Shown: positions 56,203 to 64,000 of the stretch, piece by piece | Layout of the letters: the number at the start of each line of letters is the position of its first letter | Position numbering within the stretch: the stretch's first letter is position 1 | Notes under the pieces: model-generated | Seen by the model: the letters and a program-made list of their open reading frames with translations, nothing else | What the model was told of the DNA's origin: nothing | The model's database searches: none | DNA from: Thalassoglobus polymorphus | Lineage (GTDB): Bacteria > Planctomycetota > Planctomycetia > Planctomycetales > Planctomycetaceae | Direction of reading: 5' to 3' | DNA: 64,000 nucleotides | Assembly (NCBI RefSeq): GCF_007744255.1 | Contig: NZ_CP036267.1 | Coordinates: 124,001-188,000 of the forward strand | Program-made: the position numbers and the translations under genes

Positions 56203-56254
56203 TTGACAGGTGAAACGTGTTCTTTACGGGCACGTGGTGGAGCAAGCTGCCCTA
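56203..56254 (+). repeat. partial repeat A overlapping a stop codon
   Basis: ACAGGTGAAACGTGTTCTTT, ACGGGCACGTGGTGG, then AGCAAGCTGCCCTA: the right half of repeat A, with its terminal palindrome changed in two places. The final CTA is the complement of the TAG stop of the cytochrome gene. Confidence 0.7.
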
Positions 56255-57097
56255 TTCCTGAGTGCCGTTGTATTCGCCCAGTTTTTCCTTTTCCGGCAGA
56301 TGCTCAGACAGTACAAACTTCGGTCGAGAATGGCTGTTCACGAAGGCTGCGATGTCGAGAGCTTCCTGAGTTGTGAGTGTCTCGTCACCAAGCGGCATGG
56401 CCACTTTGAGCCATGATGCGAGCTTCGGAACGCGACTCAATCCGGCACCGTCGTTGTAGGAGTCGTTCCCCCAGACCGGTGGGCCTTCGTCTGTGCCGAG
56501 TCCATCTTCGCTGTGGCAGTCTGCACATTGATTTGCGTAAAGCTTGGCGCCACGTTCGATGTTTGGTTTCAGCCCATCGAGAGTGAGTTGCGGGGTGTGG
56601 TTCGGACCCAGCGGCTTGTTCGGATTCATTTTTAATGCGCTCCCCTCGGACAGCCAGGTGATGTATGTCGTGATCGCGACAGAGACCTGACTCCCGTTAG
56701 GTGGGCGAATTCCGTTCTGGCTCCGCATGAAACAGTTTAAGGCCCGGTCTTCCAGAGTGATGACACGTTTCTCACGGGGAGACCAGGCAGGGTATGCAGC
56801 TGCCGTTTCCAGAAAGCTGCCAGCTTGTGGGTGTCTGCCAGAGTCCAGATGACATGAAGTGCAGTTGAGTTTGTTTTGAACATACTGCTTGGACAATGGA
56901 TGCTCTGATGTCCGAGCGATGATCTCTTCGCCTAGTCGCACAACCTCACCAAGCTTACCGGGAGGATATTGCTTGGACTGAGGTGCATCCTCGGATCGCG
57001 TCGAGGACGCCAGTAGTCCAGCTCCAGCGAGAAGAAGTGTTGTCGCCCAAGCCGTTCGCATCTGTCCACGTTTACGCGTCTGTCCATGTTTACGCAT
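56252..57097 (-). CDS. diheme c-type cytochrome, TsdA (thiosulfate dehydrogenase)-like
   Basis: A 281-residue exported cytochrome. The signal sequence is TTLLLAGAGLLASS. Two heme sites are CTSCH (LNCTSCHLDSGRHP) and CADCH (NQCADCHSEDGLG). Between them, ITLEDRALNCFMRSQNGIRP resembles the TsdA region that supplies a heme cysteine ligand, and ITTYITWLSEG also fits. TsdA oxidises thiosulfate to tetrathionate or the reverse; substrate here is unproven. The TAG stop comes from a partial repeat A. It follows the sulfatase fusion gene on the same strand after 357 nt. Confidence 0.75.
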   Translation of the reverse strand: MRKHGQTRKRGQMRTAWATTLLLAGAGLLASSTRSEDAPQSKQYPPGKLGEVVRLGEEIIARTSEHPLSKQYVQNKLNCTSCHLDSGRHPQAGSFLETAAAYPAWSPREKRVITLEDRALNCFMRSQNGIRPPNGSQVSVAITTYITWLSEGSALKMNPNKPLGPNHTPQLTLDGLKPNIERGAKLYANQCADCHSEDGLGTDEGPPVWGNDSYNDGAGLSRVPKLASWLKVAMPLGDETLTTQEALDIAAFVNSHSRPKFVLSEHLPEKEKLGEYNGTQE

Positions 57098-57152
57098 GTT
57101 AATCCGTCTCTCTTGATCGTATCTGCATCAAATCAAAGGGAATCAAGTCGGC

Positions 57153-57233
57153 TAGAACCAGTCCGAAAACCTCTGGAATCACAGCTTTTCTCGATGCTTG
57201 AGAGCGTAATTTCAGGTTTCAGGTTCAGTTCTA
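57153..57233 (+). repeat. interspersed repeat B
   Basis: An intact 81-nt copy, TAGAACCAGTCCGAAAAC through CTTTTCTCGATGCTTGAGAG to CAGGTTCAGTTCTA. It lies in the spacer between the cytochrome and the sulfatase fusion, not at a stop codon. Confidence 0.87.
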
Positions 57234-57454
57234 AAATGCAATCTGCATCACCTGCACAACCATATGCAGGCATCACCCCGCTTCCAAGACAAAATTTGTC
57301 AGCTGATTGTTTCCTGCGGTTGTCTGCTGGAGTGATCGTTTGCTTTTCAGGAGGATGAATTCTTCATTTTTCGTGACCTTAATCACTCACATTAACTTCT
57401 CAAAAAACGCTGAAGAAATTGACTGCTGTGCTGCCTTCGAAACGGTCTCAGGCA

Positions 57455-60400
57455 TCATTCCTGTGGCCCAGTTGTCAGGGACTTCAGGTAGGCGACCAGG
57501 TCGGCGAGTTGTTGTTCGCTGAGGCCAGTTTCCAGGCCTTGTGGCATGACGGAGACGGCGGAAGGAGCCATGGCTTCGATTTCGTTTCGCTGAATGACCA
57601 CGGGGTCGCCGGTTGCCTGTTGGATGGAAAGCGTTTCGGCAGTTTCATGGCTGATGATGCCGGAGACGACTTTGCCGTCTTCGGTGATGATGGAATAAGG
57701 TTCGTACTCACGAGCGAATGTCTTTGATGGAAACAGCACCGCTTCGAGTAAGTCACGTTCTCGACGAATTCTTCCGATCGCTGAGAGATCGGGACCGATC
57801 TTCCCTCCTTTGTCTCCGATTCGATGACAGGTGGCACATTTCGATTTTTCGCTGAAGAAAATTTCTCTCCCCTTTGCAACGCTCCCATATTTCGTGAGCG
57901 GTTCAAGGCGAGTCAGCTTTTCGATTTGAGTCGCTTCCATTGCCTGCAATTCATCGAGCAAAGGTTGCAGAGCCTCCTTAGCGGATGCAGGCCATTTCTT
58001 CGAGAGTTGTTCTAACTGCGCAGTCGCCAGTGTTTTGCGGGATCGCCCCGTAGCCAGTGCGCTGGCGAACTCCTTTAACAAGTCTTCATCAGAAATCTTC
58101 GCGATCACCTTGAAGATCCCCTGCAGCTCAAGCGGGCCAGCTGAAGGGAGCCATCCCCCCACAACTTTGAGTTGATCCGCATTCAGGTTCGAGGCCCCCA
58201 GGATGGCAATCGCCCGTTCGACATGATTTGGTGGTGCGCCAAGTTCGATGGTTTCGATCAGAAAATCGAAACTCGGTGAACTCAGCGTACCAGCCGGGAT
58301 CGCTTCAATTGCTAAGAGTCGGCTTTCGGATGTCGCTGATGAATCATTGACGATATTTTGCAAAGCATCATTGAACGGATGTTGAACTCCTTTCAGCCCT
58401 TGCAATGCAGCTTGAGAGACGCTTTGGTCTTTCGCTTCAATGGATTTCATCCATGGGGCTTTCCAGTCTGCGGGGACTTCTTTGAGTGGTGACCCTGCGA
58501 TCCCCTGAATCATGGCTGAGAACTTTGCTGGGCTTGCTGGCAAAGTTTGCAGCCCTTTTTGCAGCACAGGTTGCAGCGGTTGCGTTGCAGCGAATTTTTG
58601 AAGCAGCGAAACAACACCCGACTCTTCAATGTTGATCTCTCCGTCGATCCATTTTGAGATCAACTCAGCGACCGAGTTCGCCCATTCCGGGTGATCTTCC
58701 AGTACTCGCAGCGATGCTTTCATCGTGCCTGGTCCCCCAGCTGCGATCACATTCATCACTTGGTCTGCCTGAATTTGATCGGAGGCCATTTGATGCAATG
58801 CTGTCAGAGCAACTCGACGAGTTGAGGAGTCTTTGGATTGCAGCCCCTTGAATGTTTCTTCTGGGGCATCAATTTGCATGAGCGCGAAGATCAGTGCGTG
58901 ATCTTCTGGACGATCAGCGATGTTCGGAGCGTGATCCAATATCGCAGCGACGGCAGAGGCCTCTCCAATTTGGCCGAGTGACGTCAAAGCTGCGCGTCGC
59001 ACATGCGGCGATGTATCCTTCAACGATTCGAGCAATCCTTGAACAGCTTGGGCATCCTTTGTGACTCCTGCGGACTTGCAGGCAATAGCACGAACAGTTT
59101 CATCTCGATCGGTTAGACCGAGTCGCACAACAGCCTGAGCTTCGGGAGTTCGCATGCGTGTGCAGGCCCAAAGTCCATTTTTACGAATAGGAATATCACC
59201 CCGTTGAGTCCATGTTTTCAGGTCTGCAAGAATCGATTCGCCTCGCAATGCACATTCTTCAATTGCACGCTCACGAACAGTAAATCGTGTGTCCATCAAC
59301 ATGAAAATCAGCTGTCGATTGTTCAACTCTTTCCAGTCGATTTGTAATCCGCGCGGGTCGACCCAAGTCGGCATTCCCTCTTTTCGAATCCGATAAATTC
59401 CCCCTTTGATATCCGGTTTGGCGATTTGCGAAGTGGGGCACCCGATCCGGAACCAGCCCCCCGTATCGACAAGCAACAATGATCCATCGGCATCTTCAAG
59501 AACATCTGTGGGATGGAAATCCGGGTCGCTGCAGGTGAGGAACTCGTGTTGTTTGGATTGATAGGTCGATCCATTTTTGTCGAGCTCCACACGAACCAAC
59601 TGCCCGGTATTGAAGATGGTGACAAACATACTGTCGACAAAATCTCGTTCTAGAACTCCGCTGCGATACCGCGTAGTTCCCGAGACGCCAACATGCCCGA
59701 ACTGATGCACTGGTCCAAGCAGATCACCCGTTGGTTGGAACTCCCCGAGGACGCGCTCGGAGTGTGGATACGTTCCTCCGTGTAGCCAATGCACAAGGCA
59801 ATCAATGCGTGGCGAAGAATAAAGGATATTGACAGTTCCGAGGACATCGCCCGAGTCGGTGAAGTCGACTTCAACCGGGTTATCCATTCCTCCGCCCGCA
59901 TGAACTTGCAGGTCGCTTCCATCGGGCCAGGAAGAGAAAATATACGATCCCGATTTCTTCGATTTGACGTTCCCATGTCGGTCTTTGATTTCGTGGCCAT
60001 GGCGACCATCGCACCAATAGATCCGACCTTCCGGGCTGAGGAAACAGCCAGAGACACTCGCGGCGTTTCCGCTGAATCCGAACTTGGCTGGCAATTTTTC
60101 GCGAACATCAGCGACTCCGTCGTCGTCTGTGTCTTCCAGTCTCCAGATGTATGGCGGAGCCGCGACATAAAGAGATCCTCGATACCAGCATGCCCCCATC
60201 GGAAGAGTCATCTTGTCTGCAAAGACTGTAGACTTGTCGAAGATTCCATCGCCGTTGGTATCTTCTAGCATCTTGATGGAATTCGGAAGTTGCTCTTCAA
60301 GATCGTTATTCCGCAGATTCAATCCGGCGCTCTCCGCGACGAACAACCGACCACGATCATCGAATCCCGCCATCATTGGATGTTGAGCCAAAGCGGAACT

Positions 60401-61945
60401 GGCGACCTTTTCAACGGTGTACCCTTCCGGGACGCGGATCAAATGACTCTTGTCAAACTCGTCCTTCTGAGCCTCTTCCTCGACTGAAACGTTCTGCTTT
60501 GGCAAAGGAGGATTGAAGAGAACCGTTTGTGATTCGCCGCCATTCAGGAGGTCGTACTTCGGAAGCTGGTTCGTCTTGAAAAATTCATTCAACCGATTCT
60601 GCAATGTTTCCTGCTGCTCGAGAGCTTCACTCGCTCCGTAGATATTGTGTTGTTCTTGCGGATCATCTTTCAAATTGAAAAGTTCATCAGGACCATTCGG
60701 ATAACGGCGAGTCAGTTTCCAATCGTCGGTTCGCAAAGTTCGCAAGAATTCGAATTCGTAGAACGCTTCCGAAACCCAGTCCTTGATTGACTTCCCTTTC
60801 AGTGCTGCTGAGAAGTCTCGTCCGGGAGATGGCGGATCGTTGGTGAGGGCATCGCCAAAACCAAGATAGTTGATCAACGTCGGCATGAAGTCATAGTTTG
60901 TGACCATTAAGTCAGAACGCTGACCCGCTTTGATTTGCTGCGGATGCCTCCAGATCATCGGGATACGCATCATTTCGTCGGTCGCAGTGACTGGTCGAGT
61001 GTGGTCACCCATGCCATAAAAACCGCCATGCCCGCCTGCCCAGCCTTGATCGGCAGCGAAGACCACAATCGTATTCTCATCAAGTCCCTGTTCTTTGAGG
61101 GTCTCCATCACACGACCAACACCATCGTCGACGCCGCTCACTTCGCTCGCCACTCGACGATTCGAAATCGGATTGTTCATGTAGTCGAGATTGTTGAACT
61201 GCCAGGGATGCGGATCGACATTCGGGAACGATTTCAGCTCCTGGTTGCGATAATGTTCGACATGCCGATTTTTCCCTTCATCGAGAAGTAATCGCCCCAG
61301 AGCATACGGTCCGTTGTAAGCGAGATAGAGAAAGAACGGACGGTCGTCTTCCTGCTTGATGAAGTCAACTGCATGGTCCGTCCAGAACTCGGTCAGGTAC
61401 TTCGGCTCGGTTCGCTGTTTGCCATCTTCAATGATTCCTGCACCATAAAAAGTTGATGTGCCGCCATGTGGCATCGTGATCCAGTAATCATCCAGCTCTT
61501 CCTGCGGCTGCATGTTTCCGCCTAGATGCCATTTACCGACCAGCCCACAGCGATATCCTTTTGATTTCAAAATTTCCGGGACCGATTGAAATTCTTCGAG
61601 CGTGTTTCTGGCATCGGGACCGACCTGTAATCGACCACCATGCAGGAAGCAGTGGACACCGTGCTGAGACGGCATGAGACCTGTCAGAAAGGTCGCCCGC
61701 GTGGGTGAGCAAACCGGGTTCGATGAAAACGCCCGAGTCATCAGCGTCCCTTCTGCAGCCAGCTTGTCGATGTGAGGCGTCCGAATTTCTTCGTTGCCAT
61801 AGCAGCCCAGCGTCCAGGCTCCATGGTTGTCGGTCAGAATAAAGACAACATTCGGATCTTTTTTTGACTCTGCTGCCAAGAGTCCGCTGATCGAGACGAA
61901 GCAAAGAGTTAAGAGAACCAGATAATTTGAAATCAATCGCAACAT
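57455..61945 (-). CDS. sulfatase / PVC-type dehydrogenase / HEAT / cytochrome c fusion
   Basis: A 1496-residue exported protein with four parts. Signal peptide: ISNYLVLLTLCFVSISGLLA. Residues about 25-470 form a type I sulfatase with the formylglycine site CSPTR (Cys79; SNPVCSPTRATFLTG), VGKWHLGG and metal ligands in FAADQGWAGGHGG. Residues about 505-890 form a membrane-bound dehydrogenase-type beta-propeller (GYTVEKVASSALAQHPMMAG, RLFVAESAG). Residues about 930-1350 are HEAT-like repeats. The C-terminus has one heme c site in KCATCHRIGDKGGKIGPDLS. The propeller-HEAT-heme module alone is common in planctomycetes; the N-terminal sulfatase in the same polypeptide is unusual. ATG 61945 precedes the signal peptide. 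Confidence 0.9.
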   Translation of the reverse strand: MLRLISNYLVLLTLCFVSISGLLAAESKKDPNVVFILTDNHGAWTLGCYGNEEIRTPHIDKLAAEGTLMTRAFSSNPVCSPTRATFLTGLMPSQHGVHCFLHGGRLQVGPDARNTLEEFQSVPEILKSKGYRCGLVGKWHLGGNMQPQEELDDYWITMPHGGTSTFYGAGIIEDGKQRTEPKYLTEFWTDHAVDFIKQEDDRPFFLYLAYNGPYALGRLLLDEGKNRHVEHYRNQELKSFPNVDPHPWQFNNLDYMNNPISNRRVASEVSGVDDGVGRVMETLKEQGLDENTIVVFAADQGWAGGHGGFYGMGDHTRPVTATDEMMRIPMIWRHPQQIKAGQRSDLMVTNYDFMPTLINYLGFGDALTNDPPSPGRDFSAALKGKSIKDWVSEAFYEFEFLRTLRTDDWKLTRRYPNGPDELFNLKDDPQEQHNIYGASEALEQQETLQNRLNEFFKTNQLPKYDLLNGGESQTVLFNPPLPKQNVSVEEEAQKDEFDKSHLIRVPEGYTVEKVASSALAQHPMMAGFDDRGRLFVAESAGLNLRNNDLEEQLPNSIKMLEDTNGDGIFDKSTVFADKMTLPMGACWYRGSLYVAAPPYIWRLEDTDDDGVADVREKLPAKFGFSGNAASVSGCFLSPEGRIYWCDGRHGHEIKDRHGNVKSKKSGSYIFSSWPDGSDLQVHAGGGMDNPVEVDFTDSGDVLGTVNILYSSPRIDCLVHWLHGGTYPHSERVLGEFQPTGDLLGPVHQFGHVGVSGTTRYRSGVLERDFVDSMFVTIFNTGQLVRVELDKNGSTYQSKQHEFLTCSDPDFHPTDVLEDADGSLLLVDTGGWFRIGCPTSQIAKPDIKGGIYRIRKEGMPTWVDPRGLQIDWKELNNRQLIFMLMDTRFTVRERAIEECALRGESILADLKTWTQRGDIPIRKNGLWACTRMRTPEAQAVVRLGLTDRDETVRAIACKSAGVTKDAQAVQGLLESLKDTSPHVRRAALTSLGQIGEASAVAAILDHAPNIADRPEDHALIFALMQIDAPEETFKGLQSKDSSTRRVALTALHQMASDQIQADQVMNVIAAGGPGTMKASLRVLEDHPEWANSVAELISKWIDGEINIEESGVVSLLQKFAATQPLQPVLQKGLQTLPASPAKFSAMIQGIAGSPLKEVPADWKAPWMKSIEAKDQSVSQAALQGLKGVQHPFNDALQNIVNDSSATSESRLLAIEAIPAGTLSSPSFDFLIETIELGAPPNHVERAIAILGASNLNADQLKVVGGWLPSAGPLELQGIFKVIAKISDEDLLKEFASALATGRSRKTLATAQLEQLSKKWPASAKEALQPLLDELQAMEATQIEKLTRLEPLTKYGSVAKGREIFFSEKSKCATCHRIGDKGGKIGPDLSAIGRIRRERDLLEAVLFPSKTFAREYEPYSIITEDGKVVSGIISHETAETLSIQQATGDPVVIQRNEIEAMAPSAVSVMPQGLETGLSEQQLADLVAYLKSLTTGPQE

Positions 61946-62303
61946 GAAGTCTTCCTCGAAAGCAAACACAACATCCACTGGACAGCCATTTTCATCAACT
62001 GAGCATAACCACTCCACTTTTTCCAAGCTATTGCACAGCCAGAGTTTCACTTAGACAAAGGTTCAAAACACTCTCAAATTTCCTATCAGGTTCAGAAACG
62101 CTGAACTCGGCGCAGCTGGTCGCGAATACAATTTCTGAAAAGACTCGATGTTTTCTCGCCGATCATGAGTTTCTCGCCAAATTCAAAACATTTCTTGTTG
62201 TTCCCGCCAACAAATCGTATCCTGAATACGTAGAAATAGCGGCTCACTCAATTCTGCCGTGATTGTCTACCTTTTTGACTCTAGAGACTGGTCCCATCGA
62301 GCG
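61946..62303. other. divergent spacer with nothing recognised
   Basis: Spacer between two divergent genes. I see no RNA, repeat A or B copy, or strong hairpin. Promoters for both genes should be here. Confidence 0.3.
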
Positions 62304-63929
62304 ATGTCAAACTCACCCAAGGCTCAACACCTTCTTCAGCAGGTGCAATTGCGGCTGACCATTCGCAAAATCGTTCAGCGAGCATTTCTCGTCACGCTGA
62401 TCTTGGCAGCGGTGTACTTAACGTTGATGCTCGTAGGGCGTTTGACTGGCTACTTCCCGGATTGGTTCACACCGTTCTCCGTGTTGATGGTCCCGGAAGT
62501 CGGCTTGTTGATCGCAGTGTTGCTCCCAGGTCGACCGGAGCAGAGTCAGGCCGCCCATGCCATTGATGAAAATCAAGGAACGCACGATCTGTACCTCACG
62601 CTGCTTTCAGTGAAGACTTCACAATCAGAATACAAGCCGCTCGTCACCATGAAAGCGGAAGAGCTCGCCGGGAAGATCGATGCTGGCTCAGTCGCGCCGT
62701 TTCAATGGGAGAAGTCGTGGTTATGGACTGCCGGAGCAATGGCTCTCCTGTTCGCGGGGGCGTTCTTTGTTCCGACACTCGATCCGTTCGGCAAGGTGGC
62801 AGAAGCCAAACAGGAAGAACAGCAAAAACGTCTGATCGAAGAAACCGCCAAGCAGACCGAAAAACGCAAGGCGATTCTGGCAGAGAAAGAAATCGAAGCT
62901 GAGAACTCCGAAGCGGTCGAGAAAGCACTTGAGGCACTCAAGAGCGATTTCGGAAAAATGAAAAGTGGTGATCGCAAAGCCAACCTCGCACGCTTGAACA
63001 AACACCAGAAACAAATCGGTGAGAAATTCCGCAAGCTGAACTCGGGGGAATTAAAATCACTCAATGACAAAATGAACGGGCAGCAAAAGCTGGGGGCCAT
63101 CCGCGATCAGGAACTCTTTCGGAAATGGAAAAAAGAATTGCAGCAAGGAAGTGCCGAAAGTATGAAGAGCGAAGTCGACAAGCTCCAGGAAGATCTCGAA
63201 CGCCTCGCCAAGACGACTGATCCTGTCGAACGAACCGAACTCGAACGACAGATTCAAAAGAAGATGAATGAGCTCTCCGACTTTGCATCCAACAAAGTCG
63301 GCTCCAAGGCTCTCAATGCAGCCATCGAGCGTGCGAAGCAACAACTCGAAGCCGCCAAAGATGGCAAGCTCTCCAAAGAAGCGATGGAGGCTCTCAAAGA
63401 ATCGCTGGAAGTCGCGCAGCAGGAAATGGAAATGCTTGCCCAGTCTGCCCGCGATATGAAAGACCTCGAAGAAGCTCTTGAAATGATCAGCATGGCGAAG
63501 CAGATGAACGCTGACGGAAAACTTGACGGAGAAATGTTTCCCGGCGAAATGACTTTGGAAGATTACGCAGAGTTGTATGCTCAGATGATGGGAGACGGCA
63601 TGGGGCAGGGTGAAGGAGAAGGCGAGGGCGAAGGAACCGGCGGACAAGGTTTCGGTGAAGGGGGAGAGGTCGAAGAAGACGACTCCATCGGGACGGACTT
63701 CATCGACGAAAAATCAAAAGCCGCCATCCAGAAAGGCCGCATCTTGCTCTCCATGAAGACCAAAGGCCTCTCCGACTCCGGCGACATCACCGACGCCGAC
63801 TACAAACGCATCGTCGGCGAATTACAACAATCACTCGACGACGTCATCGAACAAGAACAAATCCCCCCCGGCTACCTCGAAGGCATCAAAAAATACTTCG
63901 ACACCCTGGAAAAGTCCGAGAAAAATTAG
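62304..63929 (+). CDS. membrane protein with long coiled coil and Gly/Glu linker, unknown
   Basis: A 541-residue protein beginning MSNSPKAQHLLQQVQLRLT. Three hydrophobic helices lie in the first 150 residues (FLVTLILAAVYLTLMLVGRL; VLMVPEVGLLIAVLLPG; WLWTAGAMALLFAGAFFVP). Residues 165-430 form a highly charged coiled coil. A Gly/Glu linker (MGQGEGEGEGEGTG) and a conserved-looking C-terminal domain follow (AIQKGRILLSMKTKGLSDSG; EQIPPGYLEGIKKYFDTLEK). Proteins of this plan occur in planctomycete clusters with MoxR ATPases and von Willebrand proteins, but no such gene is inside the window. The ATG at 62304 fits better than a GTG at 62259. The last 71 bases of the window show nothing. Confidence 0.7.
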   Translation: MSNSPKAQHLLQQVQLRLTIRKIVQRAFLVTLILAAVYLTLMLVGRLTGYFPDWFTPFSVLMVPEVGLLIAVLLPGRPEQSQAAHAIDENQGTHDLYLTLLSVKTSQSEYKPLVTMKAEELAGKIDAGSVAPFQWEKSWLWTAGAMALLFAGAFFVPTLDPFGKVAEAKQEEQQKRLIEETAKQTEKRKAILAEKEIEAENSEAVEKALEALKSDFGKMKSGDRKANLARLNKHQKQIGEKFRKLNSGELKSLNDKMNGQQKLGAIRDQELFRKWKKELQQGSAESMKSEVDKLQEDLERLAKTTDPVERTELERQIQKKMNELSDFASNKVGSKALNAAIERAKQQLEAAKDGKLSKEAMEALKESLEVAQQEMEMLAQSARDMKDLEEALEMISMAKQMNADGKLDGEMFPGEMTLEDYAELYAQMMGDGMGQGEGEGEGEGTGGQGFGEGGEVEEDDSIGTDFIDEKSKAAIQKGRILLSMKTKGLSDSGDITDADYKRIVGELQQSLDDVIEQEQIPPGYLEGIKKYFDTLEKSEKN

Positions 63930-64000
63930 AAACCCAATCCCTCAATTTTCCCCGCCAAAATCGCAACACAAACAGCAACCTGAACCGAGCGTTGCCTCTC

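Noticed and set aside
4208-56254. Repeats A and B as ordinary rho-independent terminators
   Set aside because: They lack T-tracts, occur in both orientations, are also found upstream of genes, and one is nested in the other. Separate true terminators exist at several of the same loci.

Overview
The window reads as chromosomal DNA of a planctomycete, probably a Planctomycetaceae-type marine or freshwater lineage of moderate GC. This rests on gene content rather than on any database search. It has a formylglycine sulfatase fused to a PVC-type dehydrogenase/CxxCH module, two DUF4432 sugar-epimerase-like proteins, a DUF1571 Tat-secreted protein, a PSP1 protein with a Gly/Cys tail, a ResB-CcsA fusion, a Gfo/Idh/MocA oxidoreductase, a PQQ-type beta-propeller protein, a type III polyketide synthase, and many secreted coiled-coil proteins of no known family. 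Most genes are transcribed singly with sizeable spacers, as is usual in that phylum.

Layout. 1-7.6 kb: oxidoreductase (partial), galT, gatB, an SRPBCC/class II photolyase pair, and a lone type III PKS. 7.9-15.3 kb: PQQ propeller protein, a polytopic membrane protein, a retron (promoter, msr-msd RNA, reverse transcriptase), an ECF-like sigma factor, a class IV aminotransferase, a PSP1 protein and YidD. 15.7-21.3 kb: two coiled-coil envelope proteins, a 42-residue membrane protein, a MazG-like protein, a secreted DUF4432 protein, a wax-synthase-like MBOAT acyltransferase and a small membrane protein. 21.5-33 kb (mostly minus): GlnE with an ACT-like insertion, a second DUF4432 protein, a GT2 glycosyltransferase, a phosphofructokinase with PPi-type residues, and pepP-like/accB/accC. 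33-39 kb: a large secretin followed by a lipoprotein and a BON protein. 39-48 kb: zinc-ribbon protein, CcsBA, lipoprotein, DUF1571 protein, histone-like protein, tRNA-Asp. 48-64 kb: a secreted protein, an SMC-type ATPase paired with a catalytically decayed SbcD/YhaO-like protein, purQ, a diheme cytochrome, the sulfatase fusion, and a membrane coiled-coil protein.

The most striking system is the retron at 10.66-12.33 kb. The RT has the retron hallmarks NAxxH, YADD and VTG. Directly upstream on the same strand lies a 154-nt RNA candidate with matching a1/a2 ends, an AGC just after a1, two short msr hairpins and an 18-bp perfect msd hairpin, all behind a sigma70-like promoter. No obvious effector is fused; the RT instead carries a disordered extension that starts with an amphipathic segment.

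A second system is a pair of interspersed non-coding repeat families, here called A (about 103 nt, TAGAGCA...TGCTCTA ends) and B (81 nt, TAGAAC...GTTCTA ends). One B copy sits inside an A copy, and removing it with one TA restores the A spacing exactly. This points to TA-targeted MITE-like mobility. Because both elements begin with G after TA, insertion into a TAA or TAG stop codon regenerates TAG, and at least seven genes in this window end on a TAG supplied by one of these repeats.
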